A program made the position numbers and the translations under genes. From the NCBI GenBank assembly GCA_964367145.1, contig CAYIWJ010000008.1, positions 1 through 35,098 on the forward strand: a stretch of 35,098 bases of DNA. The letters are read 5' to 3'. The stretch is from JAHFLD01 sp964367145 (GTDB lineage Bacteria > Patescibacteriota > Minisyncoccia > UBA6257 > 1-14-0-10-40-38). Positions 23,557 to 31,000 of this stretch are shown here, piece after piece (the stretch's first letter is position 1; each line of letters begins with the position of its first letter). The notes beneath the pieces were generated by a model that did not search any database, was not told where the DNA came from, and worked only from the letters and a program-made list of their open reading frames with translations.

Positions 23557-23939
23557 TTCGTTTTGAGAAGGGCAAAGCAGTCAATTCTTCGGATAGGGGT
23601 TGGATCGCCGGTCACATGATTCCGAAGACGGGCCTCGCTAGCACCCCCGCTTTCGAGATTAAGGCTTGGAATTATTCCGAAGCAATAAACTACGGCAAAA
23701 AGACCTTCGGTGGCACCGAGTTTATTATTATTTATGGCGGCAGACTGCGCCTTATCTTGAGCGTCGGCAAAGAATTCGAATTCTTGGAACTCAATGGTTG
23801 GGAACATGAATACATCATCATCGCGCCCAACGTCGTCAAAGAAGTGGTAGTAGTCGAATCTCCCGCCTTTGGTGTTACCGTCCGCTGGCCTTCGGCCCCG
23901 GGACTTAACCAAGTTGTTTCTCCACCAGAAAAAGCCTGA
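23553..23939 (+). CDS. Small beta-rich (possibly cupin-like) protein, coupled to the HAD gene
   Basis: A 128-residue protein of unknown family. The sequence alternates short strands (FEIKAWNYSE, TEFIIIYGGRLRLIL, FEFLELNG, EYIIIAPNVVKEVVVVES, FGVTVRW), which suggests a single small beta barrel such as a cupin, but the usual metal-binding His pattern is not obvious. The only candidate is the WEHEYI segment. The ATG at 23553 lies within the stop of the HAD gene (ATGA overlap). A longer open frame extends upstream in the same phase but only through the HAD gene. A strong terminator follows 6 bases after the stop, closing a two-gene operon. Confidence 0.7.
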   Translation: MIRFEKGKAVNSSDRGWIAGHMIPKTGLASTPAFEIKAWNYSEAINYGKKTFGGTEFIIIYGGRLRLILSVGKEFEFLELNGWEHEYIIIAPNVVKEVVVVESPAFGVTVRWPSAPGLNQVVSPPEKA

Positions 23940-23945
23940 CATTTT

Positions 23946-23970
23946 GGGATGCGCCGCGCATCCCTTTTTT
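23946..23970 (+). terminator. Rho-independent terminator of the HAD operon
   Basis: An 8-bp stem (GGGATGCG 23946-23953 with 23957-23964) with a 3-base loop CCG, followed by six T residues (23965-23970). Confidence 0.9.
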
Positions 23971-24025
23971 ATTGGTCAAGAAAACCTTATACTGCGGAGC
24001 GAGGTTATATCCAAAACAGTATCCT

Positions 24026-24251
24026 ATGGGAAAAACCAGCCAAAAATCAGTCACTAAACTGATTATTCCGCTCGCGGGCTTCGGCACGCGTTTTTTGCCC
24101 AGCTCCAAGAATTATCCCAAAGAGATGATCAATCTCGTGGATCGACCGGTGATTCAATATCTGGTTGAGGAAGCCCACGACTCCGGCATTAAAGAAATCA
24201 TTTTCGTCTTAAACTATAGCAAAGATATTATTCCCCAATATTTTTCCAAAT
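24026..24251 (+). CDS. galU: UTP-glucose-1-phosphate uridylyltransferase, N-terminal part (cut by assembly gap)
   Basis: The first 75 residues of GalU. LIIPLAGFGTRFLPSSKNYP is the nucleotide-binding signature (G-x-G-T-R and the PKEM that follows), then DRPVIQYLVEEAHDSGIKEI and the strand FVLNYSKDIIPQYF. GalU makes UDP-glucose from UTP and glucose-1-phosphate in the cytoplasm. The true sequence stops at 24251. The apparent TAG stop at 24251-24253 is formed with the first two bases of an Illumina adapter and is not biological. The continuation is at 24277-24942. Start ATG 24026 gives the normal family N-terminus. Confidence 0.92.
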
Positions 24252-24276
24252 AGATCGGAAGAGCACNNNNNNNNNN
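24252..24276. other. Illumina adapter remnant plus 10-N scaffold gap
   Basis: 24252-24266 is AGATCGGAAGAGCAC, the start of the TruSeq read-1 adapter, followed by ten N (24267-24276). This is a scaffold join between two contigs, one of which kept untrimmed adapter. The real number of missing bases is unknown. Confidence 0.98.
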
Positions 24277-24942
24277 CACCAAAAAGAAGCCTACAAGAAT
24301 TCCGCCGCCGCCAAAGAAAATCTGGCGGAGCTCGATAACCTGCTTTCTAAAATAAAATTCCACAAGATCAAAAAAACCACCACTCTCGGCGACGGTCATT
24401 CAATTTCTTTTGCTAAGTCAAAAATCGGTCCCAATGAACCTTTTGCCGTTACTATGGGCGATCTGCTTTCGCCTCCCGGTCAGCCATTTCTTAAACAATT
24501 GATTCGGGTCTACCAAAAAACCGGCGAACCGGTCATCTCGGTTGAGCAAAAACCTCGCGCCGAAGTCGGCAAGTTTGGCGTTATCGCTCCTAAAAAGAGC
24601 AATGGCCGTTTGCACCTCGTCGGCGATCTCGTGGAAAAACCCAAACCAGAAGAAGCTCCCAGCACCATGGTGCTTACCGGAAAATATATTTTAACTCCCG
24701 CGATCTTCCAAGAAATCGCCAAAGTCATGAAGAATCCACCAAGCGGCGAAGTTCGTCTTGCCGACGCCCTGGCCTCTTACGCTAAAAACAACAAACTCTA
24801 CGCTTATGAATGCGAGGGCAAAATCCAAGACACCGGCAACAAGCTGGATTTTCTGAAGGCCACCGTGGAATTCGCCGCCGCCCACAAAATCTTTGGCTCG
24901 GCCTTTAAGAGTTTTCTAAAATCGTTTACGTCAGAAGTCTAA
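24277..24942 (+). CDS. galU: UTP-glucose-1-phosphate uridylyltransferase, C-terminal part (cut by assembly gap)
   Basis: The remaining 221 residues of GalU, open from the first base after the gap. A helix (AAAKENLAELDNLLSKI) leads into EPFAVTMGDLLS, the family's GD motif at the active site, where most GalU proteins have GDD. Then come GVIAPKKSNGRLHLVGDLVE, KPKPEEAPSTMVLTGKYILT, GEVRLADALASYAKNN and CEGKIQDTGNKLDFLKATVE. Together with the N-terminal part the length is close to the usual 290-300 residues, so little is missing. The two parts are out of frame as printed only because the gap is a fixed 10 N plus adapter. UDP-glucose would feed the surrounding glycosyltransferases. Confidence 0.92.
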   Translation, partial: HQKEAYKNSAAAKENLAELDNLLSKIKFHKIKKTTTLGDGHSISFAKSKIGPNEPFAVTMGDLLSPPGQPFLKQLIRVYQKTGEPVISVEQKPRAEVGKFGVIAPKKSNGRLHLVGDLVEKPKPEEAPSTMVLTGKYILTPAIFQEIAKVMKNPPSGEVRLADALASYAKNNKLYAYECEGKIQDTGNKLDFLKATVEFAAAHKIFGSAFKSFLKSFTSEV

Positions 24943-25003
24943 GGCGCTAAAATAATCATCACTATCTCGGCGCGATTTAATCGCGATTCGAGCTTCAACT
25001 ATT

Positions 25004-25603
25004 ATGCAGGGCAGAATAACCAAAATTCAAAAACTCTCCGGAAAGTTCCACAACATCTTTCGCTTCACTCGGCGCACCGCCAAGGTAAAACTGCACAATG
25101 GCAAAGAGTATTCTTTGGTTCGCCACGTGCTGGAAACCGGCCCGGCCGTTAGTGTCTTGCCTTATTTTTACGACGAACAAGCCAAGGAATGGAACGTAGT
25201 ACTGGTTCGCCAATATCGGCCGGCGGTGGACGCGGTTTGTTTGGAGGCACCAGGCGGCCTGACGCACGAAGGAAGTGATCTCAAACAAGAAATGGCCCGC
25301 GAACTGCAAGAAGAGTCCGGCATTAAGATTCCCTCTAAAACGATTAAAGTTATTGGAACCCAACACTTAGCCAACTCCTTTTGCGACCAAGTGGTTCATC
25401 TTGGCATCGTTAAGCTTCCGCCAAAAGTAATTGACCAGCTTCGGCGAAAAGAAAAAATTCACAATGGCGTTGTTAGCGAGCGCGAGTTTACCGAAGTCGC
25501 TGTCATTCCCCTCAAAAACGCCGTCCGCGATCCATCGCTTATTACCTATACCCTCGCCAAGTATCAAGTACTCGATCTGAAGCATAGACTCAAGGAAGCC
25601 TAG
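25004..25603 (+). CDS. Nudix hydrolase, ADP-ribose pyrophosphatase-like
   Basis: A 199-residue Nudix enzyme of the ADP-ribose/ADP-sugar pyrophosphatase type. The Nudix box is GLTHEGSDLKQEMARELQEE followed by SGI: the catalytic R-E-L-x-E-E-x-G core is intact, but the first Glu of the consensus (G-x5-E) is replaced by Ser. The N-terminal strands (VKLHNGKEYSLVRHVLE, AVSVLPYF, WNVVLVRQYRP) match the domain that forms the dimer in these enzymes, as does EAPGG before the box. Likely substrates are nucleoside diphosphate sugars or ADP-ribose. A short palindrome (24971-24985) lies just upstream, with no Shine-Dalgarno sequence. It is convergent with the radical SAM gene. Confidence 0.9.
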   Translation: MQGRITKIQKLSGKFHNIFRFTRRTAKVKLHNGKEYSLVRHVLETGPAVSVLPYFYDEQAKEWNVVLVRQYRPAVDAVCLEAPGGLTHEGSDLKQEMARELQEESGIKIPSKTIKVIGTQHLANSFCDQVVHLGIVKLPPKVIDQLRRKEKIHNGVVSEREFTEVAVIPLKNAVRDPSLITYTLAKYQVLDLKHRLKEA

Positions 25604-25655
25604 GGTGATACTAATCTAAGCTCGTAAATTGGCATTGTCCGTGCCAGTAAGCAAT

Positions 25656-25682
25656 AAAAAACCCCGACTTTAAGTCGGGGTT
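25656..25682 (-). terminator. Rho-independent terminator of the radical SAM gene
   Basis: On the minus strand a 9-bp stem (25682-25674 with 25668-25660) is followed by a T-run (plus-strand A residues 25656-25661). The stop codon of the radical SAM gene (25670-25672) lies inside the hairpin. It may also terminate the convergent Nudix transcript, but there is no T-run for that strand. Confidence 0.85.
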
Positions 25683-27130
25683 GTCCGCAAAATACAATCG
25701 GGAAGACCTTGTCCCATGCTGTGCTCAAACTGCAAAGCCGGAGCATCAGTCTGATAATCCTGTCCCAGACTCTCTCTAAGTTCTCGCTCGGTCTCTCGGC
25801 ACAAACGCGCCAAGTCATCGGCCGAAAGCGCGTCGGTATAGGCAAAGAAGTTATCCAGACCCATCCTCGCTCCGCGGTCGCCCTTGTAGTAAATGAAGTC
25901 CCTAGAGAAATCAACTCGCTTGGAATACAAGCGATCGCCGAAAACCGTGTAAACCCAGACCCCTTCCGAATGCGGAACGGAGTGATCAAAATATGGCGTG
26001 CCCGGGTAGACGGTGATGCGAGTTAAGTCAAAAGATTCCGGCTTCATCGCCAAAATCCACTCTTTGGTTTCGCGAATTGTGTCTTCGCTTTCGCCCGGAT
26101 GCCCGATGGACATCAAAGCCTTGACTCGCAAACCGTGCCGTCTCGCCGTCTCCACGCACCGCGTGTTGTCTTCTTGAGTCGCGCCCTTTTTGATGTTGCG
26201 TAAAATCCGCGGCGAACCCGATTCAAATCCGGTCAGAATCTCACGGAATCCAGCCGCGTACATCGCCTTGGCCTGTTCATCGGTAAAAAGTTCCGCCTTA
26301 ATAAATCCGCGCAAAGCCCATTCAATGCCAAGCTCCGAACCAAGTTTGGCTATAGCCCGCATGAGGGCCACCATTTGCTGATTTACATTCAACTCGTCAT
26401 CGTAAAACATGATTCCGCGATAGCCGTAGGTCGTGTAGATGTGCCTCATTTCGGCGATCACGCTCTCGGTGGTTCGCACTCGAACCTTGCGGAGGAATGG
26501 CGACTCGCGCCCGCCACAGAAGCCGCATTGAAACGGGCAACCGAGTTGGGCGATCATGCTGGTTGCCGGCACGCCGTTGATTCGGTAGTGATAGCTCTCC
26601 ATCTTAACCAAGTCGCGCGCCGGAAACGGCAATGCGGTCAATTCTTCGGAGGACAAAAAAAGCGGACTGCGTCGATCGTCGGCGTCAATGAGTTGCGGCG
26701 GGTCATCGGTTAGCGCTTCAAATATCGCCTTCTCACCGTCTCCGGCGATTAGGCAATCAAACATCTGCGCCAGTTGAGAAAAATCAGCATCGGCTCGATG
26801 CGAATTTTTACGAGCCGCGCTAACCAAAGTAACGTGAGGCCCGCCCAAAATCAGTTTGACCCGCGGCGCTTCGCGGCGAATCGTTTGAGCGATTAACGCC
26901 GTCGCTGGCAGTTGGGGACTCGTCGCGGTAACTCCCGCAAAGTCCGGAGAAAAAACAGCGAAATAATTCTGCACCGCTTCAATGTAGTTTGCCACGCCGG
27001 ACAAATCCAAAACATCAACTTTGATTTCTTTTTCCCGCAAAACGGCAGCCACGCGCAAAACCCCGATATGCGTAAAAAATCTTTCATCGCTCAAAATGAG
27101 GGACGGGGGAATGATCAAACCAACACGCAT
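25670..27130 (-). CDS. B12-binding-domain radical SAM protein
   Basis: A 486-residue protein with two recognisable parts. Residues 1-160 resemble a cobalamin-binding Rossmann domain (VGLIIPPSLILSD, GVLRVAAVLREKEIKVDVLD, VKLILGGPHVT, CLIAGDGEKAIFE). From about 190 there is a radical SAM barrel with the cluster motif GCPFQCGFCGG (C-x3-C-x2-C) binding the 4Fe-4S cluster and S-adenosylmethionine, then GIMFYDDELNV, LTGFESGSPRILRNIKKGAT, MSIGHPGESEDTI and ITVYPGTPYF. The C-terminal 90 residues are specific to this protein. Such enzymes perform methylations or other radical chemistry on lipids, antibiotics or cofactors; the substrate is unknown. A strong Shine-Dalgarno sequence fixes the start. Confidence 0.92.
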   Translation of the reverse strand: MRVGLIIPPSLILSDERFFTHIGVLRVAAVLREKEIKVDVLDLSGVANYIEAVQNYFAVFSPDFAGVTATSPQLPATALIAQTIRREAPRVKLILGGPHVTLVSAARKNSHRADADFSQLAQMFDCLIAGDGEKAIFEALTDDPPQLIDADDRRSPLFLSSEELTALPFPARDLVKMESYHYRINGVPATSMIAQLGCPFQCGFCGGRESPFLRKVRVRTTESVIAEMRHIYTTYGYRGIMFYDDELNVNQQMVALMRAIAKLGSELGIEWALRGFIKAELFTDEQAKAMYAAGFREILTGFESGSPRILRNIKKGATQEDNTRCVETARRHGLRVKALMSIGHPGESEDTIRETKEWILAMKPESFDLTRITVYPGTPYFDHSVPHSEGVWVYTVFGDRLYSKRVDFSRDFIYYKGDRGARMGLDNFFAYTDALSADDLARLCRETERELRESLGQDYQTDAPALQFEHSMGQGLPDCILRTTPT

Positions 27131-27135
27131 GAGGA

Positions 27136-27141
27136 CTCCTT
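27136..27141 (-). promoter_or_regulatory. Shine-Dalgarno sequence for the radical SAM gene
   Basis: AAGGAG on the minus strand (27141-27136), 5 bases before the ATG at 27130. It is one of the few clear ribosome-binding sites in the window. Confidence 0.8.
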
Positions 27142-27205
27142 GCGTTTTTTTAAAGAACCAGCTCCATTAAGCCAAAAAGTCAGCTTTTTAGCAAGGCTTG
27201 GTAAC

Positions 27206-27233
27206 TTGATTGAAGAGACGGTGATTCCATGAT
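27206..27233 (+). promoter_or_regulatory. Possible promoter of the large glycan operon
   Basis: TTGATT (27206-27211), 16-base spacer, CATGAT (27228-27233); four of six matches in each box. It would give a leader of about 6 bases before ATG 27246 and would place the upstream GTG at 27237 before or at the transcription start, so the ATG is preferred. Confidence 0.45.
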
Positions 27234-27245
27234 ACGGTGGCAAAA

Positions 27246-28937
27246 ATGCGGCTGACATCTCCAAAAAAATACGTTTTCATTCTCCTCGGCATTTTTTTGC
27301 TTGCGCTCGCGGTTCGCCTGATCGGGGTTCAATATGGCTTGCCGCAAGAATATGTCGGCGACGAGTATGTGCAGGTTGCCGTCGGACTCAAGATGCTGGA
27401 CGCGAAAGCATTGGTCCCGAACTTTCCCACTATTTTTTATCATCAGCCTTTGAGCGCTTATATCTCTACCGCTGGTATCGGCGTTTATCTGGGGTGGCAA
27501 TTATTAACTGGTCAATTTGCCGACATCTCGGCTTTGCGTGACTACTATTCCGTTCACGCTTCCGAGCTTTTACTGATAGTCCGCTCCCTCGCGGCCCTGC
27601 TCGGAGCCTTATCCATTTTTCCAATCTACGCGGCGGCGCGCGAGTTATGGGGACAAAAAACTGGTTATCTCGCCGCGTTATTTTTCGCCTTTGAATCAGT
27701 CGCGGTTTACATCGGCCACAGCGGCCGCGTTTGGGGTTATATGGTGTTTTTTATCTCGCTCTCGCTCTGGGCTTCGGTCAAACTATTTAAAAACCCTACC
27801 GCCAAAAATTACGCCCGCGCAACTTGGACCACGCTACTTGCCGCGGGCAACGCCTTGCCCGGAATTTTTACGCTCGCGCCAACTTTAATCTCCCAATCTT
27901 GGCGAAATAATAAAAATCTCTGGCGATCGGTTTCAATCATTGGCTTGGGAATTGCGCTGATTGTTATTCTAAGTCCCCGTGGTTTGGGGGCGCTTATTTT
28001 TAGATTTCAAAGTCTAAGCGGTGGAAGTTTAACCCAGCTTGTTTCTGGCAATCCAATCGCCTACGAAGTCGCTCCGGTTTCGCTAGCTAAACGCTTTGTT
28101 GATCCGCTAAAAACGCTCACGATTTATTCTCCCAGCCTCATGTTTTTAGCGCTCCTGGGGACGATCATGCTCTGGCGCCGTGAACGGAAAACAGCCATCA
28201 TGCTTCTCGCTTTTCCTTTCGCTTATTATCTTTTCATCGGCCCCTTCTTTACTTTTGGTTGGGTAGTTCGAACTCTGATTGTTTTCTCGCCATACCTAAG
28301 TCTCTTTGCCGCCTACGCCATATTTTGCGTCATCCAAAGCCAGCTAAACCTCAAAAAACTTTTAGCCGTCTCTCTCTTGGGGCTGGGTCTTATTCCCGGC
28401 CTAGTTTTTGCCGTCAAACTGGACGCTAAGCTTTCTCTACCCGACACGCGTACTCAGGCCATTAAATGGATTTACCAAAACCTTCCCGAGCACTCTAAAA
28501 TTATCTCCTCTTCTCTAACCAACGATGCTATCAATCAAGATCGCGAAGTCTTGCGTTTGATGCAAAAAACCGCTCCGCAAAAACTGAATATTCGCCAACG
28601 AACTCTACTAACTTCCGCGGGAAATAAATTTCCCCGGCCGTATTATTTTGCCTGGGACGCGCGCGATCTGGGATTGGAATCCGTCCCAGAAAATTTTTTC
28701 CGCGACCAAGATTTTGCCTATTATCTGCGCACCGACTGGGGTGCCGAACCGCCTTATGATTTGGCGCTGGAGAAGATATTTAAAAATAAAGAGCTTGTCG
28801 TTGCTTTTGATCCATATCCCAAAAGCAATGAGGGAGAGTTTGGCAGTTTACATAACATGCTAAATCCCTGGCCCAGTCTTTTTACGGCTCATAGTTTTGG
28901 CCCACTAGTTGAAATCTACCGAGTTGAATATCGGTAA
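27246..28937 (+). CDS. GT39-like integral membrane glycosyltransferase (PMT/ArnT type)
   Basis: A 563-residue polytopic membrane protein. After a first helix (YVFILLGIFLLALAVRLIG) the sequence LPQEYVGDEYVQVAVG carries the acidic pair expected in the first outer loop of GT-C enzymes. Roughly ten further hydrophobic helices follow (for example LLIVRSLAALLGALSIF, YLAALFFAF, IIGLGIALIVIL), then a soluble C-terminal domain of about 170 residues. GT39 enzymes transfer sugars from polyprenyl-phosphate donors to proteins or lipids outside the membrane. The donor could come from the GT2 enzymes at 20599 or 30041. It is the first gene of the operon, with wecB 6 bases downstream. Confidence 0.82.
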   Translation: MRLTSPKKYVFILLGIFLLALAVRLIGVQYGLPQEYVGDEYVQVAVGLKMLDAKALVPNFPTIFYHQPLSAYISTAGIGVYLGWQLLTGQFADISALRDYYSVHASELLLIVRSLAALLGALSIFPIYAAARELWGQKTGYLAALFFAFESVAVYIGHSGRVWGYMVFFISLSLWASVKLFKNPTAKNYARATWTTLLAAGNALPGIFTLAPTLISQSWRNNKNLWRSVSIIGLGIALIVILSPRGLGALIFRFQSLSGGSLTQLVSGNPIAYEVAPVSLAKRFVDPLKTLTIYSPSLMFLALLGTIMLWRRERKTAIMLLAFPFAYYLFIGPFFTFGWVVRTLIVFSPYLSLFAAYAIFCVIQSQLNLKKLLAVSLLGLGLIPGLVFAVKLDAKLSLPDTRTQAIKWIYQNLPEHSKIISSSLTNDAINQDREVLRLMQKTAPQKLNIRQRTLLTSAGNKFPRPYYFAWDARDLGLESVPENFFRDQDFAYYLRTDWGAEPPYDLALEKIFKNKELVVAFDPYPKSNEGEFGSLHNMLNPWPSLFTAHSFGPLVEIYRVEYR

Positions 28938-28943
28938 ACTAAG

Positions 28944-30044
28944 ATGACTCACAAAACCAAAGTGGCGGTAATTGTTGGCGCTCGTCCTAATTTCATCAAG
29001 GCGGCGCCACTTCTCCGTGCTTTGCGTGCCAGTAAAAAATTTAATCCGATACTAATTCATACCGGGCAACATTACGACGCCGCTATGTCCGGCAACTTTT
29101 TTACCGATCTTAAACTTCCGCGACCCGATATTTTTTTGAACGTCGGCTCCGGAACTCACGTCGAGCAAACGGCTAAGGTTATGTTGGCTTTAGAGCCGGA
29201 ATTGATGCGCCTTCGTCCAAGGCTGGTAATCGTAGTCGGAGACGTGAACTCAACCATCGCCGGCGCGCTAACCGCTAAAAAACTCGGGCTTCAGATCGCT
29301 CATGTTGAATCCGGTCTCCGCAGTTTCGACGAGACCATGCCCGAAGAAATTAACCGCATACTGACCGATCATATTTCCGACTATCTTTTTGTCACCGAGC
29401 CAAGCGCGATCAAAAACTTATCTCATGAGGGAATCCCTTCCGCTAAGGTGTTTTTTACCGGCAATGTCATGATTGATTCTCTTTATCAAAATCTTCCCAA
29501 GATCAACCGTTCCAATATTTTGCAAAAAATAGGCGTGGTCAAACAAAAATATGTCGTGCTGACCTTGCATCGGCCAGTCAACGTAGATAGTCTGACATCT
29601 CTAACTAGCCTGCTTAAAGCGGTCACCGGCTCTCTTGGTTCTTTAAAAATTGTTTTTCCGGTGCATCCCCGTACCAGAAAAAATCTAGAGTTGATTTCCG
29701 CCAAAAATTCGGTTGATACGAAAAATATCATCTTCATCGAACCTTTGGGTTATTTAGATTTCATCGCCTTGGTCAAAAATTCGTTTCTGGTCATGACCGA
29801 TTCCGGCGGCATCCAAGAAGAAACATCCGTGCTCAAAATTCCCTGTCTAACCTTGCGGGAAACTACCGAACGTCCCATCACGGTTACACTAGGTACTAAC
29901 CAAATTATCGGCAGTCAGCCGAGGAATATCGCCGGATTTATTGACCAAATTCGGCGGAGGGGCGTTAAAAAGCACCGCGCTATTCCTCGCTGGGACGGCC
30001 ACGCGGCCGAACGCATTGTCAAAATTCTCCACTCAAAACTATGA
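28944..30044 (+). CDS. wecB: UDP-N-acetylglucosamine 2-epimerase (non-hydrolysing)
   Basis: A 366-residue enzyme that interconverts UDP-GlcNAc and UDP-ManNAc. Family blocks in order: VGARPNFIKAAPLLRAL, HTGQHYDAAMSGNFF, VVGDVNSTIAGALTAKKLGL, AHVESGLRSFDETMPEEINR (the catalytic acidic and His/Arg region), FFTGNVMIDSL, LTLHRPVNVD, PVHPRTRKNL, and DSGGIQEETSVLKIP with the UDP-binding glutamates. Length is normal. It indicates that the surface glycan contains N-acetylmannosamine or a sugar derived from it. No wecC dehydrogenase is present in the window. Its stop overlaps the start of the next gene (ATGA). Confidence 0.94.
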   Translation: MTHKTKVAVIVGARPNFIKAAPLLRALRASKKFNPILIHTGQHYDAAMSGNFFTDLKLPRPDIFLNVGSGTHVEQTAKVMLALEPELMRLRPRLVIVVGDVNSTIAGALTAKKLGLQIAHVESGLRSFDETMPEEINRILTDHISDYLFVTEPSAIKNLSHEGIPSAKVFFTGNVMIDSLYQNLPKINRSNILQKIGVVKQKYVVLTLHRPVNVDSLTSLTSLLKAVTGSLGSLKIVFPVHPRTRKNLELISAKNSVDTKNIIFIEPLGYLDFIALVKNSFLVMTDSGGIQEETSVLKIPCLTLRETTERPITVTLGTNQIIGSQPRNIAGFIDQIRRRGVKKHRAIPRWDGHAAERIVKILHSKL

Positions 30045-30997
30045 ATATTTCGGTAGTCATTCCAACCTACAATGAAGAACTCGCCATCGCCGCTAATGTC
30101 AAAAAAGTCATCGGGGCGCTTGAATCTAGCGGCAAGACTTGGGAGTTAATCTTAATCAATGACGGCAGTCAAGATAAAACTTTGACGATTATTGAATCAC
30201 TGGCAAGCCAAGATCGACGGATTCGCGTCGTTTCCTATCCAAAAAATCGCGGGCGGGGATATGCTTTGCGCCGCGGGTTCGAAGTGGCTCAAGGGGATTA
30301 CGTTATCGCCACCGAATCAGATCTCAACTGGGGTAGCGAGATTATCGTCGCCTTCATCAAAAAATTGGACGAAGGCGATGCTGATCTTGTAATCGCCTCG
30401 CCTCATATGCCCGGAGGTCACATGGAAAATGTTCCGTTTCTCCGCTGGCTTTTGAGTTATCTGGGCAACAAGGTTTTTGCGCTGGCTTTTCCCGGGCATA
30501 TGACGATGTCTACCGGTATGACCCGCGCCTATCGTCGCGAAGTTTTAGAGGCGATGGATTTGGAATCCGACGACAAGGAGCTCCATATCGAAATTTTGTC
30601 CAAAGCTTTTGATTTGGGTTATCGAATTGCGGAAATACCGGCAACGCTTCGCTGGAAGCAGGCCAAGCCCGGAGCTCCGGTCCGAAAATCAAGCTTCAAA
30701 ATGAAATCCATTGTTAAGCACCTCGTGGTCAGCGTTGACGTTCAGCCCTATCTTTTTTTTGGCGGTTTGGGTTTTTTGTTTATCGCGATTGGCGCGGCGC
30801 TGGGAATTTATCTGCTTTGGCTTTCGCTTTCGGGAATTGGCGTCGCGGGGCGGCCAGCTCTCTTTGCCTCGGTACTTTTTATCGTTATCGGGATTCAGGT
30901 TTTGATTTTTGGTTTTCTTGCCAGCCAAAACCGCGACTTAAAACGGCAATTCATCCGCACTCAAAAACTCATCAAAGAAACAATTAAACAAAAATAA
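30041..30997 (+). CDS. Glycosyltransferase family 2 with C-terminal membrane helices (polyprenyl-phosphate sugar transferase-like)
   Basis: A 318-residue protein. The GT-A domain (1-225) shows SVVIPTYNEELAIA, LILINDGSQDKT, YPKNRGRGYALRRGFEVAQG and the metal-site region ATESDLNWG, where the usual DxD is altered to ESD. Two C-terminal helices follow (YLFFGGLGFLFIAIGAALGI and ALFASVLFIVIGIQVLIFGF) and a basic tail. This layout is that of GtrB/ArnC/DPM-type enzymes, which load a sugar onto polyprenyl phosphate at the membrane. It is coupled to wecB by a 4-base overlap, and a YbhN-like membrane protein follows 3 bases later. Confidence 0.88.
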   Translation: MNISVVIPTYNEELAIAANVKKVIGALESSGKTWELILINDGSQDKTLTIIESLASQDRRIRVVSYPKNRGRGYALRRGFEVAQGDYVIATESDLNWGSEIIVAFIKKLDEGDADLVIASPHMPGGHMENVPFLRWLLSYLGNKVFALAFPGHMTMSTGMTRAYRREVLEAMDLESDDKELHIEILSKAFDLGYRIAEIPATLRWKQAKPGAPVRKSSFKMKSIVKHLVVSVDVQPYLFFGGLGFLFIAIGAALGIYLLWLSLSGIGVAGRPALFASVLFIVIGIQVLIFGFLASQNRDLKRQFIRTQKLIKETIKQK

Positions 30998-31000
30998 TCC

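Noticed and set aside
24026..24942. galU as a pseudogene or frameshifted gene
   Set aside because: The break coincides exactly with adapter bases and a 10-N gap; both halves carry intact family motifs, so this is an assembly artefact.
26219..26229. A tRNA T-loop-like string (GATTCAAATCC)
   Set aside because: It lies within the coding frame of the radical SAM gene, and no acceptor stem or anticodon arm can be folded around it.
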